Assembly: GCF_001509405.1 (NCBI RefSeq)
Contig: NZ_CP011502.1
Span: 1,240,001-1,304,000 of the forward strand
Direction: 5' to 3'
DNA: 64,000 nucleotides
Source: Aeromicrobium erythreum
GTDB lineage: Bacteria > Actinomycetota > Actinomycetes > Propionibacteriales > Nocardioidaceae
In this document: piece by piece, positions 16,879 to 26,283 of the stretch
Numbering within the stretch: the stretch's first letter is position 1
How the letters are laid out: each line of letters opens with the position of its first letter
The notes under the pieces: model-generated
What the model was told of the DNA's origin: nothing
The model's database searches: none
What the model saw: the letters and a program-made list of their open reading frames with translations, nothing else
Made by a program: the position numbers and the translations under genes

Positions 16879-17964
16879 ATGGCTGACTCACTGATCGAGA
16901 GGTCGACCGTGCTGCGTCGCGTGCGTGCGGTCGGCAAGGCGTTCACGACGCCGCTGCACCCCGACGACTACCTCAAGCTCATCAACCCGCTGTGGTCCGC
17001 GCGCGAGCTGCGCGGCCGCGTCGAGCGGGTCGAGCAGGTCACCGACCGCTCGGCGACGCTCGTCATCAAGCCCGGCTGGGGCTGGTCGTTCGACTTCCAG
17101 CCCGGCCAGTACATCGGCATCGGCGTGGAGATCGACGGCCGGTTCCACTGGCGGTCCTACTCGTTGTCGTCGGCGCCCGTGCGCTCGGAGGGCACCGTCG
17201 CGATCACCGTGAAGGCGATGCCCGAGGGCTTCCTGTCCGAGCACCTGGTCAACGGGCTCGCGCCGGGCACGATCGTCCGGCTGGAGTCGCCGCAGGGCGA
17301 CTTCGTGCTGCCCGACCCGCCGCCGGCGAAGATGCTCTTCGTCGTCGGCGGCAGCGGCATCACCCCGGTGATGTCGATGCTGCGGACCCTCGACCGTCGC
17401 GGCTCCGTGCCCGACGTGTTCCTCGCCTACTCCGCGGTCGACGAGGACGACATGATGTTCCTCGACGAGCTGCGCGAGCTCGCTTCGAAGCACGACCGCT
17501 TCACGTTCCACGAGCGGTTCACCGACCGCGACGGGTTCCTCACGCCCGACCGGCTGGGCGAGGTCTGCCACGACTGGGCCGAGCGCGAGACGTGGGCCTG
17601 CGGCCCGCAGCCGATGCTCGACGCGCTCGTCGAGCACTTCGAGCGGCTGGGCCGCGAGGACGAGCTGCACGTCGAGCGGTTCTCGCTCGGCGCCACCGAG
17701 ACCGACGCCGAGGGCGGCACGATCACCTTCGGCGACACGGGCAAGAGCGTCGAGGTCGACGGGGCCACGACGCTGCTGGAGGCCGGCGAGCAGGCCGGCG
17801 TCAACATGCTGTTCGGCTGTCGCATGGGCATCTGCCACACGTGCGACGTGCCGCTGCTCAGCGGCCGCGTGAAGGACCTGCGCAGCGGCGACGAGCACAC
17901 CGAGGGCGAGTACGTGCAGACCTGCATCAGCGTCGCCGCCACCGACTGCACGCTCAAGATCTGA
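16879..17964 (+). CDS. FAD/[2Fe-2S] ferredoxin reductase (desaturase electron donor)
   Basis: A 361-residue fusion. It has an FAD-binding FNR domain (RSYSLSS for FAD, about residues 93-99), an NAD(P)-binding domain (VVGGSGITPVMSMLRTL) and a C-terminal plant-type [2Fe-2S] domain with Cys-x4-Cys-x2-Cys in CRMGICHTCDV and a last cysteine in YVQTCIS. It should pass electrons from NAD(P)H to the desaturase gene starting 10 nt after its stop, as in mycobacterial desaturase/oxidoreductase pairs. GGGGAGGCGG precedes ATG 16879. Confidence 0.94.
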   Translation: MADSLIERSTVLRRVRAVGKAFTTPLHPDDYLKLINPLWSARELRGRVERVEQVTDRSATLVIKPGWGWSFDFQPGQYIGIGVEIDGRFHWRSYSLSSAPVRSEGTVAITVKAMPEGFLSEHLVNGLAPGTIVRLESPQGDFVLPDPPPAKMLFVVGGSGITPVMSMLRTLDRRGSVPDVFLAYSAVDEDDMMFLDELRELASKHDRFTFHERFTDRDGFLTPDRLGEVCHDWAERETWACGPQPMLDALVEHFERLGREDELHVERFSLGATETDAEGGTITFGDTGKSVEVDGATTLLEAGEQAGVNMLFGCRMGICHTCDVPLLSGRVKDLRSGDEHTEGEYVQTCISVAATDCTLKI

Positions 17965-17974
17965 GGAGACACCC

Positions 17975-19162
17975 ATGGCCTACGCCGACGTGCGCGAGTA
18001 CACCCACCTCACCGACGAGGAGGTGGAGGCGATCGGGCGAGAGCTCGACGAGATCCGCGCCGAGGTCGAGGCGAGTCGCGGTCAGGCCGACCGCGACTAC
18101 GTCCTGCGCATCATCGCGCTGCAGCGCCGGCTGGCGGCCGCCGGGCGCATCACCCTGTTCGCGAGCCTGTTCCCACCCGCCTGGCTGCTCGGCACGGCGC
18201 TGCTCTCGTCGGCCAAGATCCTCGAGAACATGGAGATCGGCCACAACACGATGCACGGCCAGTGGGACTGGATGAACGATCCCGAGGTGCACTCCAGCAG
18301 CTGGGAGTGGGACACCACGCAGCCGGCGGAGCAGTGGAAGCACTCGCACAACTACATCCACCACCAGTTCACGAACGTGCTCGGCCACGACAACGACGTG
18401 GGCTACGGGATCCTGCGGATGAGCCGCGACCAGAAGTGGACGCCCTACAACCTGGGCCAGCCGGTCTACAACGCCCTGCTCGCGCTGTTCTTCGAGTACG
18501 GCGTGGCGCTGCACGACCTCGACATCGAGGCGATCCGCAAGGGCGAGAAGGACCCGAAGCTGCTCAAGCGCCAGCTCAAGCAGATCGGCGACAAGATCGG
18601 CAAGCAGGCGCTGAAGGACTACGTCGTCTACCCGGCGCTGACCGGTCCGGCGTTCCTCAGCACGCTGACGGCGAACATCACGTCGAACCTCGTGCGCAAC
18701 GTGTGGGCCTACATGATCATCTTCTGCGGGCACTTCCCCGACGGTGCGGTGCACTTCACCGAGGAGGAGCTCGAGGACGAGACGCGCGCCGAGTGGTACC
18801 TGCGCCAGATGCTCGGGTCGGCCAACTTCGAGGGCGGCAAGCTCCTGCACATCATGAGCGGCCAGCTGGGCTACCAGATCGAGCACCACCTGTTCCCCGA
18901 CCTGCCCAGCAACCGGTACGCCGAGATCTCGGTCAAGGTCAAGGACATCTGCCAGCGCTACGGCATCCCGTACACGACGGGTCCGCTGCACAAGCAGTAC
19001 GGCCAGACGCTGCGCACGATCATGAAGTTGTCGCTGCCGAACCGTCGCACGAAGGACAACCCGGCGCCGCCGGCCCCGCGTACGCGGCGGCTGCGCGACG
19101 ACGAGCGTCCCGGACGGCGTCACGAGCTGGGCCGTTGGACGAACGCGGCCGCCACGTCGTGA
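17975..19162 (+). CDS. Membrane fatty-acid desaturase
   Basis: A 395-residue di-iron membrane desaturase. The three histidine boxes are present: GHNTMH (about residue 90), HSHNYIHHQ (about 127) and QIEHHLFPD (about 310). Hydrophobic helices lie around residues 55-75 and 220-250. It should use electrons from the reductase encoded just upstream to introduce a double bond into acyl chains, as DesA3-type enzymes do. The C-terminal tail is Arg/Pro-rich. The stop overlaps the next GTG in a GTGA overlap. Confidence 0.94.
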   Translation: MAYADVREYTHLTDEEVEAIGRELDEIRAEVEASRGQADRDYVLRIIALQRRLAAAGRITLFASLFPPAWLLGTALLSSAKILENMEIGHNTMHGQWDWMNDPEVHSSSWEWDTTQPAEQWKHSHNYIHHQFTNVLGHDNDVGYGILRMSRDQKWTPYNLGQPVYNALLALFFEYGVALHDLDIEAIRKGEKDPKLLKRQLKQIGDKIGKQALKDYVVYPALTGPAFLSTLTANITSNLVRNVWAYMIIFCGHFPDGAVHFTEEELEDETRAEWYLRQMLGSANFEGGKLLHIMSGQLGYQIEHHLFPDLPSNRYAEISVKVKDICQRYGIPYTTGPLHKQYGQTLRTIMKLSLPNRRTKDNPAPPAPRTRRLRDDERPGRRHELGRWTNAAATS

Positions 19163-19572
19163 GCGACGGTGTGGTGACGGCGGCGTCGGGCCCGGTGGTC
19201 GAGGGCTCGGCGCTGCCGTTCGCGTGCGTGGACGACGAGGGTCGTGGGACGCACGAGAAGGTCGTGAAGAAGCAGGCCATTCGCTGCTCCCTGAGCCGGA
19301 TCTGCGGGGTGTGCGGCGAGACGCTGACCCGCCCGGTCGCGTTCGTCGGCACCCCCGACGAGGCCCTCGACGGGGAGTTCGCGTTCCCGCCGTGCCACGT
19401 GGCCTGCGCCCGCCAGGTCGCCGCCGACCCGCGGCAACGGCTCGGTCACGCGGAGCAGCCGCACCGCTGGGTGCTGGTCAGCACCGCCGGCTTCGACCTC
19501 GTGCGCCCGGCTCGGCGCGGCGACCCGGTCTGGTTCCGACCGAACTCGGTGCTCGAGCGCGAGACGCTCTGA
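19159..19572 (+). CDS. Small zinc-ribbon-like protein in the desaturase operon
   Basis: A 137-residue protein, not assigned to a known function. A zinc-ribbon-like cluster is visible: ICGVCGETLTRPVAF (Cys-x2-Cys) and, about 30 residues later, PPCHVAC. The start GTG overlaps the desaturase stop (GTGA), so it is translationally coupled and the three genes form one operon. It ends 3 nt before the convergent kinase gene. An assembly or regulatory role for the desaturase system is only inference. Confidence 0.75.
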   Translation: MSDGVVTAASGPVVEGSALPFACVDDEGRGTHEKVVKKQAIRCSLSRICGVCGETLTRPVAFVGTPDEALDGEFAFPPCHVACARQVAADPRQRLGHAEQPHRWVLVSTAGFDLVRPARRGDPVWFRPNSVLERETL

Positions 19573-19575
19573 GCC

Positions 19576-21008
19576 TCAGGCCGCCAGCGCGCCGCGGATG
19601 AGGTAGCGGTCGCCTTCCTGCGTGAGCAGCAGCGTCAGAGCCTGGGTGCGCCGCACCCCGCCGATCTCGTAGGAGTAGGTGTAGGTGACGCGCATCTGGT
19701 CGGGGTCGGAGCGCACGGCCTCGACGCGCACGTCGCTGACCCGTCCCCAGAAGTCGGTGTAGCCGGTGATGCCGCCGCTGGCCTGCTGGTAGGACGCCGT
19801 GAGCAGCTGGAAGCCGCGCTGCGGGTCGCTGGCCGCCGTCTGGACGTAGTCGGTCGCGAACTTCTCCAGGCGCTGCTGTGCCGTGACCGGCGGTGCGGCC
19901 GAGGCCGCCGCGGCGACGGGGGCGCCGTCGTCGCCCGTGGTCGCCAGCACGCCGGCGCCGGCCGCACCGAAGGCGACGAGGGCTGCGGCGGCGACGAGGA
20001 TCGTGCGACGGTCGCGTCGACGTCGTCCGCCCCGGCGGCTGGTCGGGGGCGGCAGGGTCGGGGGAGCGGTGACGACGTCGCGGGTCGGCGGCGCCTGCGT
20101 GACGGCGGTGCGGTGTCCGTCGGGGGTGGGGATCGTCGCGGTCGACTCGCTCGCTCCGGCGGTCGCGGCGCGCGCGACGGCCAGGTCGGCCAGCGCGGAC
20201 CGGTGGTGGCCGAGGCCACCCGGCTGCGCGAGGGTCTGCAGGAGGTCGGCGATCTCGCGCATCGTCGCGCGGTCGGTGGGGTCGTGGCGGGTCGCGGCGG
20301 CAACCACGGGAGCCAGCGGGTGGTCTGCGGGCAGCGCAGGCGCCGGCGCGTCGAGGATCTTCTGCACGGCGGTGATGACGTCGTCTCCCTCGACGTCGTA
20401 CGGCACCGAGCCGGTGACCACGCGGTAGACCGTGATGCCGAAGGCCCACACGTCGCCCGCGGCAGTGGCGGTGGAGCCCCGGGCGATCTCGGGGGAGAGG
20501 TAGGCGGGAGAGCCGGTGATGAGGCCGGTGCGCGTGAGCGCCTCGTCGTCCTCGCGACGGGCGATGCCGAAGTCGCCGAGCTTCGCGACGTCGTCGCCGG
20601 TGACGAAGACGTTCGACGGCTTCACGTCGCGGTGCACGAGCCCGTCGGCGTGGGCCGCGGCGAGCGCGTCGGCCACCTGCGCGAGGAGGCGGGCGGCCCG
20701 CTCGAGGTCGAGGGGCCGTCGTGGGCGAGGTCGGCGAGCGTCGGCCCGTCGACGAGCTCCATGACAAGCCACGTGAAGTCGCCGTCGTCGGCGAGGTCGT
20801 AGACGGAGACGACGTGCGGGTGGTGGACCCGCGCTGCCAGCCTCGCCTCTCGCTCGGCGCGTGCGGCGTCGACCTCGTCGGAGCCTGGGGAGAAGCCCAG
20901 TCTCTTGAGGGCCACCCGACGGTCGAGAAGGGTGTCGTGGCCTGCCCACACGCTGGTGGAGCGACCTCGACCGATCTCGTGCTCGAGCCTGTACCGTCCT
21001 GCGATCAC
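19576..21008 (-). pseudogene. PknB-type membrane Ser/Thr protein kinase, frameshifted
   Basis: Start GTG 21008 has AAAGGAG 9 nt upstream. The first ~100 residues carry the glycine loop (EIGRGRSTSVW), the lysine in VALKRL and the hinge LVMELVDG. The catalytic loop HRDVKPSNV, DFG and SPE motifs, a linker, one transmembrane helix (TILVAAAALVAFGAAGAGVLA) and an extracytoplasmic SnoaL/NTF2-like C-terminus are in a different frame. The frames switch at 20712-20715, inside a run of four G on the + strand. Adding one base to the run gives AHDGPLDLERA and an intact 477-residue kinase. Either a sequencing error or a real inactivating deletion. Confidence 0.88.
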
Positions 21009-21097
21009 CGACGACTCCTTTCCACACGACGGTAGGAGCGGATCGACGGTCCCGCGAGTCGAGATACCCCCTGTGAGCGTCGTCTCACACCCCCGAT

Positions 21098-21126
21098 TTG
21101 GATCCCCGTTCACCGTGGCGTAATGT
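21098..21126 (+). promoter_or_regulatory. Promoter of tRNA-fMet
   Basis: TTGGAT (21098-21103) and TAATGT (21121-21126) are separated by exactly 17 nt, 11 nt upstream of the tRNA 5' end. This is a good housekeeping-sigma arrangement. Confidence 0.6.
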
Positions 21127-21137
21127 TCTACGTGCGA

Positions 21138-21214
21138 CGCGGGGTGGAGCAGTTCGGTAGCTCGCTGGGCTCATAACCCAGAGGTCACAGGTTCAAATCC
21201 TGTCCCCGCTACCA
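21138..21214 (+). tRNA. tRNA-fMet (initiator, anticodon CAT)
   Basis: A 77-nt tRNA with encoded CCA. The anticodon loop CTCATAA sits on a stem ending in three G:C pairs (CTGGG/CCCAG), the initiator hallmark. The T-arm is ACAGG-TTCAAAT-CCTGT. The first base C1 faces T72, so the top of the acceptor stem is unpaired as required for formylation and exclusion from elongation. Confidence 0.97.
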
Positions 21215-21216
21215 AG

Positions 21217-21254
21217 AGGCCCGGGATTCTCACGAATCCCGGGCCTTGTCTTTT
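21217..21254 (+). terminator. Intrinsic terminator of tRNA-fMet
   Basis: A 13-bp stem (AGGCCCGGGATTC with GAATCCCGGGCCT), 4-nt loop, followed by TTGTCTTTT, directly after the CCA end. Confidence 0.88.
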
Positions 21255-21395
21255 GCTGACGCGTGACTCCGCGCTGACTCACCACGAACGAGCGAGGGCG
21301 CGGCGGAGCGCCTTGCTAACGTCTTGGTGGCAGCGAAAGCGCCGGCGTTCGGCTTCCGGTAGACGGTGCCGCTTCCCGTCGCTGGCGTTCGACGA

Positions 21396-22430
21396 TCACG
21401 AACGGTAACGAGCGCCGGCTCCCGCGCGCTGCCGGCTTCGTAGCTGACCTGGTGATGCGCCCCACCAACGTCGAGCGGCGCGGGTGAAGGACGCTTGCTC
21501 GCGAAAACCGCACATGTGGGTGATCTGGGCGAAGGGAAGGTCAGTGGTGGTGACGAGCAACAGAGCCTGATCGCGGCGCGCCTCGTCGACGAGTGTCTGG
21601 TACGTCGTGCCGTGCGCAGCAAGTCGTCGATGGAGGGTCCGTGGGTGGATGGAGAACACCTTGGCTACCGCGGCTTGGTCGACGAATCCCGTTCCGAGGA
21701 GGTGCCGTAGTGCGCCTCGGGTGCGCTCCACCACGTCGTCGTCGGAGCGCGAGGTGGTCCGGTCCAGGAAGGCGACCGCGAGGTGCTTCAGGGCTTCGTC
21801 GCCGCCGGCGAGCGACCGGGACGGGAGGCTTGACGGGATCCTCAGCACTGCCGCGTCTTCCACGGGTGCCCGGAAGGTGACCTTGGCGCCGAAGAACTCT
21901 TCGTAGATGTCAGTGCGCGCCGGGCACTCGTAGGGGAGCATCACCTCGCGCAGACCGTAGTCCCCGTCGCTGAGGTGGGTGATGCCTCGGTGGATGAAGC
22001 CCATGGCGAGGTCGACGGCCTGGGCAGGGCCACGTGGGCGCGCGGGTCGGTAGTACAGCGCGCTGACGCCTGGTTCTTCTCGAGGGTCGTCCCGCAGCTC
22101 GAAGGACACGAACTGACTGTGGACGAAGAGATAGGTGTTGACCACGTCCAGCGCGCTTCCCAAGGTCGGGCAGTTCATCAGGGCGATCGCGAGCGCACCC
22201 AGGACGGTGATGGACTGGCGGTCAGCCATCTGCAGACCGAGATTGTGACAGCCCAGCTCCTCGACAACCAGCTCCAGCATGGCGGCAGAGCGATGCGCCT
22301 CGACCAACACGTCGTCCTGGTCGAGAGCGCGAGGATCCAGCCCCGCCCTTTCTGCGAACGTGTCGGCCTGGCCTCCGAGTTCTGCGACCACCGAGCGGAA
22401 GCCGCGCAGACTGGCCGAGCGAAAGTACAT
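21396..22430 (-). CDS. AraC-family regulator with arabinose_bd-type N-domain
   Basis: A 344-residue protein of the group with an N-terminal Arabinose_bd (PF12625-like) domain and a C-terminal double HTH. The HTH region is FVDQAAVAKVFSIHPRTLHRRLAAHG and ITHMCGFREQASFTRAARRWWGASPGQLR. ATG 22430 is preferred (GGACAGG 5 nt upstream); a GTG at 22436 is in frame. It is divergent from the patatin-like gene, which it may control. Related regulators respond to fatty acids or amino-acid derivatives. Confidence 0.9.
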   Translation of the reverse strand: MYFRSASLRGFRSVVAELGGQADTFAERAGLDPRALDQDDVLVEAHRSAAMLELVVEELGCHNLGLQMADRQSITVLGALAIALMNCPTLGSALDVVNTYLFVHSQFVSFELRDDPREEPGVSALYYRPARPRGPAQAVDLAMGFIHRGITHLSDGDYGLREVMLPYECPARTDIYEEFFGAKVTFRAPVEDAAVLRIPSSLPSRSLAGGDEALKHLAVAFLDRTTSRSDDDVVERTRGALRHLLGTGFVDQAAVAKVFSIHPRTLHRRLAAHGTTYQTLVDEARRDQALLLVTTTDLPFAQITHMCGFREQASFTRAARRWWGASPGQLRSRQRAGAGARYRS

Positions 22431-22551
22431 GCTCACCTGTCCAGCGTGTCAATGATGTCCGTTCATGACAAGAAACTGTCTGCTGAAGACAAGTTTTACG
22501 CTTCGTGCTCGCGTTCACTGTGACCGTGACGTTTCTCCTCCAGGAGGCCCA

Positions 22552-23499
22552 GTGACCGAGTCATCCGAGCGCCAGATCGTCGGCGCCGAGGTGCCACGAG
22601 TCGTCGCAGCGCGCCTGAACGGGACCTTGCGCGACGACGGCGCCAAGGTTGCTCTGGTCATCGAAGGCGGGGGGATGCGAGGCATCGTCTCTGCGGCCAT
22701 GGCGACCGCGTTGGAGGAGAGCGGAATCCTGCCAGCCGTCGACATCGTGGTCGGCACATCGGCTGGTGCCGTCAACGCCGCCGCTACGGTTCGTGGCACG
22801 ATCAGCGGGCTCACAGATGCGTACGCCGACGTCTACTCGTCGCGCGAGTTCATCGACATCCGTCGGCTGTGGAACAGAGGCCGACCCGTCGTGGACAGTG
22901 CGCGCATCGTCTCGCACATCGATCAGCTGTTCGGTGTCGGCGACCTGGTCGGGGATTTCGGCCCTCGGCTCGCGATGGTCGCCACAGACATCGACGCGGC
23001 AAGGGCAGAGGCGCTGACCGGTTTCGCCGATCGGACCGACCAGCTGTCGGCTATCCATGCCTCCGGGCTGCTTCCGATCCTGGGGGGTCCGCCCATCAGC
23101 TTCCGCGGGAGGCGGTGGCTGGACGGCGGGATCCTGGAGCCGGTGCCCGTGGCAGCGGCAGCGACCCTGGGGGCCACGCATGCCATCGTCCTGGCAACAC
23201 GACCTCGCGGCTTCGGACCGACCTTCGGAGCATTCGACCGCGTGATCCAGCGTTATCTGCACGGACTCAATCCGACGCTCGGGTCCGCGTACGCACAGCG
23301 GCCGGCGCGGTACCGAGCGGTCCTGGAGGCGACGGCCGGAGGCTCGTGCTCAGGCGTCAGGACGGTGCTCTTTGCTCCTGATGCCGCGGTCCGGCTCCCG
23401 GGCAGACTCGAACGCGACGCCCAGCTACTTCGATCGACAGGGCGCACGGTCCGCGACGAGACCCTGCGGCAGCTCGCCACCTGGCAGGTCGCAGCGTGA
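22552..23499 (+). CDS. Patatin-like phospholipase
   Basis: A 315-residue patatin-domain lipid acyl hydrolase. The oxyanion loop is EGGGMRG (about residue 38), the nucleophile elbow GTSAG (about residue 68) and the Asp of the dyad lies in WLDGGILEP (about 192). GTG 22552 is chosen for the AGGAGG ribosome-binding site at 22542-22547; the frame is open further upstream but without protein likeness. The gene is divergent from the AraC regulator. Confidence 0.92.
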   Translation: MTESSERQIVGAEVPRVVAARLNGTLRDDGAKVALVIEGGGMRGIVSAAMATALEESGILPAVDIVVGTSAGAVNAAATVRGTISGLTDAYADVYSSREFIDIRRLWNRGRPVVDSARIVSHIDQLFGVGDLVGDFGPRLAMVATDIDAARAEALTGFADRTDQLSAIHASGLLPILGGPPISFRGRRWLDGGILEPVPVAAAATLGATHAIVLATRPRGFGPTFGAFDRVIQRYLHGLNPTLGSAYAQRPARYRAVLEATAGGSCSGVRTVLFAPDAAVRLPGRLERDAQLLRSTGRTVRDETLRQLATWQVAA

Positions 23500-23529
23500 C
23501 GGCGCGGCGTGCCGTCGCGACCCGTTCGA

Positions 23530-23570
23530 GGGAGGTCCGGCCCGCGCAGGGGTACGGGTCGGACCTCCCC
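23530..23570. terminator. Bidirectional terminator hairpin
   Basis: GGGAGGTCCG pairs with CGGACCTCCC around a central GC-rich loop. It lies between the convergent stops of the patatin-like (23499) and MMPL (23581) genes. Confidence 0.7.
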
Positions 23571-23580
23571 CGAGTGGGGT

Positions 23581-25737
23581 TCAGCCGTGCGCGAAGGTGA
23601 TGTTCGGCAGCGCTCGCTTGAGCCAGGCCGGGACGTACCAGGCGGCGTGTCCGGTCAGGCGCAGCAGGACCGGCAGCAGGACCAGGCGGACGAGGAACGC
23701 GTCGAGAAGGACGGCGACGCCGAGCACGACCCCCATCTCCTTGGGTGGCAGCGGTCCTGAGAGGGCGAAGGTGAAGAAGACCGCGACCATCACGGCGCCA
23801 GCGGCGAAGATGACTCGTCCGGAGTGCGCGAGGGAACCGACCATCGCCTCATGCGGATCGCCGCTGCGCTCGTAGTGCTCCTTCGCCGAGGCCAGCAGGA
23901 AGACCGTGTAGTCCATCGCGATGGCGAAGATCATGGCGAAGAAGAAGACCGGCGCCCATGCATCGAGGAAGCCCTGGCTCTCGAAGCCGAGCAGTCCTGC
24001 GCCCCAGCCGTCCTGGAAGACGAGGCGGGCGACGCCGAAGGCGGCTGCGGTCGAGAGCAGGCTGACGAGCGTCCCAAGCAGGGAGATGAGCGGTGCCTGC
24101 AGGGCGATGAGCAGGAGCAGGAAGCCGAGTGCCAGGACGACGCCGATCACGAGCGGGGTGGAGTCGTCCAGCTGGGACTTCAGGTCCAGGTTCTCCACGC
24201 CGGCACCACCGACCCGAGCGGTGTCGGGCAGGTCGGCGCGCAGTCGCTCGACGGTCGTGGTGAGCGCGGGGTCCGACGGATCGACGGTCGGGACGGCCTG
24301 GATCATCGTCAGGTCCGAGCCGTCGGGTGCGCGCTGGGCCGGCATGGCGGCGGCGATGCCGTCGTCGGCGGCGAGGGTCTTCGCTGCGGCCTGTGCCTGG
24401 TCGTTCGCGACGACGATCTGCAGGGTGCCCGGTGCGCCCGGTCCGAAGGCTTCCTGGACGCGGTCGTAGCCGACACGGGCTGAGGCGTCCTCGGGAAGCA
24501 CCTTGATCGAGGGCATCGCCGTGCTGAGGCCGACGACGGGTGCAGCCAGGGCGAGGAGCACCACGAGGGCGGCGCTGCCCCACAGGATAGGGCGGCGCCA
24601 GAGACGCTCTCCCCAGGCGGCGAAGCGACGCGACCGGTGTTCCCCGGTCCTGACCCAGGGCAGGGCCAGCTTGTTGATGCGGTGGTCGAGCTTGACCAGC
24701 ACCAGCGGCAGCAGGGTCAGCGTCGCGGCGAGCACGAAGACGACGGACAGCATGATGCCGCCGGCCATCGATCGGAAGGACGGCGAGGGCACGAGCATGA
24801 CCGCGGACAGCGAGATGAGCACGGTCAGGCCGGAGAGCAGCACAGCCTTGCCGGCGGTGTCCATCGTCTCCGCGATGGCGCGTGGTGCGGACAGCTTGGC
24901 TCCCATGCGGGCGGCGCGGTAGCGGACCACCAGGAAGAGCGCGTAGTCGATGCCGAGGGCGAGGGCGAACATCATGGCGAAGTTCATCGCCCAGATGGAG
25001 ACGGGGACGAGCTCGTTGATGAGGACCAGCGAACCGGCCGAGGCGACGAGTCCGGACAGGGTGAGCAGGAGGGGGAGTCCTGCGGCGACGAGGGCGCCGA
25101 AGGCGATGACGAGGATGGCCAGCGTCACGGGCCAGGAGACCATCTCCGACTTCAGCATCGCCTCGAGGTTGGCCTCGTTGAAGTCTGACCAGAGCAACGA
25201 GGAGCCGGTGGGATTGACGTCGATGCCGTCGCCGGACAGGTCCTGCAGCGGGCCCTTGAGGTCGGTCGCGACGCGGACCATCTCGTTGGTGTCGGCGCCT
25301 GCACCGGCAAGCACGATGGCGGTCGAGCCGTCCTGACTGAGGGTCGCGCCGGGCTGGGGCGCGACGACGTCGGCGATCCGGGGCTCGTCCTTCAACAGTG
25401 TGGTGACCCTGGCGAGGGTCTCGGCACCGCGACCCTCGGTGACGGGCCCGTCGTCGCTGTGCACGACGACCTGGATGGCCGAGGATGCGTTGCCGCCGAA
25501 GTGCTCGCGGGCGAGCTCCCGGGCGGCGACGGACTCGGAGCCGTTGGCCTGCCAGCCGGCGCCGGAGAGGTTGTGCTCGACCTTGGGAGCGAAGACTCCC
25601 AGGCCGATGACCAGCATCAGCCAGGTGATGGCCACGATCTGGCCGTGGGTGGTGACCCAGATCCCGAGGCGCCCCAGTGGACCTGAGGAGATCCGCGCCT
25701 CCTGTCCGGGAGCGGGTGGGTCGATCGTCGATGTCAT
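23581..25737 (-). CDS. MMPL/RND-type membrane transporter
   Basis: A 718-residue inner-membrane protein with the MMPL layout: one N-terminal helix (IVAITWLMLVIGLGVFAPKV), an extracytoplasmic domain, a five-helix bundle (about 180-370) with ALGIDYALFLVVRYR, a second extracytoplasmic domain and a second bundle with FAIAMDYTVFLLASAKEHYER. The paired GxDYxxF motifs are the proton-relay signature. ATG 25737 has GGAGA upstream. The divergent DUF302/CsoR-type operon and shared G/C-tract operators suggest metal- or sulfur-stress control. Substrate unknown. Confidence 0.92.
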   Translation of the reverse strand: MTSTIDPPAPGQEARISSGPLGRLGIWVTTHGQIVAITWLMLVIGLGVFAPKVEHNLSGAGWQANGSESVAARELAREHFGGNASSAIQVVVHSDDGPVTEGRGAETLARVTTLLKDEPRIADVVAPQPGATLSQDGSTAIVLAGAGADTNEMVRVATDLKGPLQDLSGDGIDVNPTGSSLLWSDFNEANLEAMLKSEMVSWPVTLAILVIAFGALVAAGLPLLLTLSGLVASAGSLVLINELVPVSIWAMNFAMMFALALGIDYALFLVVRYRAARMGAKLSAPRAIAETMDTAGKAVLLSGLTVLISLSAVMLVPSPSFRSMAGGIMLSVVFVLAATLTLLPLVLVKLDHRINKLALPWVRTGEHRSRRFAAWGERLWRRPILWGSAALVVLLALAAPVVGLSTAMPSIKVLPEDASARVGYDRVQEAFGPGAPGTLQIVVANDQAQAAAKTLAADDGIAAAMPAQRAPDGSDLTMIQAVPTVDPSDPALTTTVERLRADLPDTARVGGAGVENLDLKSQLDDSTPLVIGVVLALGFLLLLIALQAPLISLLGTLVSLLSTAAAFGVARLVFQDGWGAGLLGFESQGFLDAWAPVFFFAMIFAIAMDYTVFLLASAKEHYERSGDPHEAMVGSLAHSGRVIFAAGAVMVAVFFTFALSGPLPPKEMGVVLGVAVLLDAFLVRLVLLPVLLRLTGHAAWYVPAWLKRALPNITFAHG

Positions 25738-25780
25738 GCGGTCTCCAAGTGCTCGAAGGGCCGGAGGGGAGATCAGTCGC

Positions 25781-25830
25781 ATCCCCCCGGGGGGTTCGAC
25801 CAGGACCGTAGCATATCCCCCCGGGGGGAT
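25781..25830. promoter_or_regulatory. Two G/C-tract operators of CsoR type
   Basis: ATCCCCCCGGGGGGTT (25781-25796) and the perfect palindrome ATCCCCCCGGGGGGAT (25815-25830) lie in the MMPL/DUF302 divergent promoter, centre to centre 34 bp apart. The pattern A/T-C6-G6-A/T matches operators of CsoR/CstR/RcnR-family repressors, one of which is encoded (truncated) at the end of the operon. Confidence 0.7.
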
Positions 25831-25881
25831 GTAGAGTTCGAGACGACGGCGCCGGCCGGCGCCTCGGAACGGAGGAGTGAG

Positions 25882-26283
25882 ATGACTGAGCTGACCATGA
25901 GGGTGAGGACCGCCAGGGGCTACGAGGAGACCGTCGGGTTGGTGCGAGCCAGCCTCGGCGAGGCGGGTTTCGGCGTGCTCACCGAGATCGACATCCAGGC
26001 GACGCTGAAGACCAAGCTCGATGTCGACGTCGAACCGCAGGTCATCCTCGGCGCCTGTCGTCCCCAGCTCGCGCACGCCGCGATGCAAGCCGACCCGTCC
26101 ATCGCGGCGCTCCTGCCGTGCAACGTGGTCGTGCGCGCAGACGGGGCAGGGACCGTCGTCGAGGCCTTCGACCCCCGGGCCATGACCGCCATGGTTCCTC
26201 AGTCCTCTGCCGGTCTGCGCGAGATCGCCGCCGATGCTCGTACTCGTCTGCGCGGCGCCCTCGAGACGGTGGAGAACGCCTGA
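25882..26283 (+). CDS. DUF302 family protein
   Basis: A 133-residue protein of the DUF302 family, a small alpha/beta fold often found beside metal or sulfur efflux and repressor genes. Recognised from RGYEETVGLVRASLGEAGFGVLTEIDIQATLKTK split over the first 45 residues and the PCNVVVRADGAG strand. GGAGGAG lies 4 nt upstream of ATG 25882. Its stop overlaps the CsoR-type start (TGATG). Function unknown. Confidence 0.88.
   Translation: MTELTMRVRTARGYEETVGLVRASLGEAGFGVLTEIDIQATLKTKLDVDVEPQVILGACRPQLAHAAMQADPSIAALLPCNVVVRADGAGTVVEAFDPRAMTAMVPQSSAGLREIAADARTRLRGALETVENA

Noticed and set aside
21138-21254. tRNA-fMet as an integration site for an island
   Set aside because: No repeated 3' tRNA end or integrase is found nearby, and the flanking genes look native.
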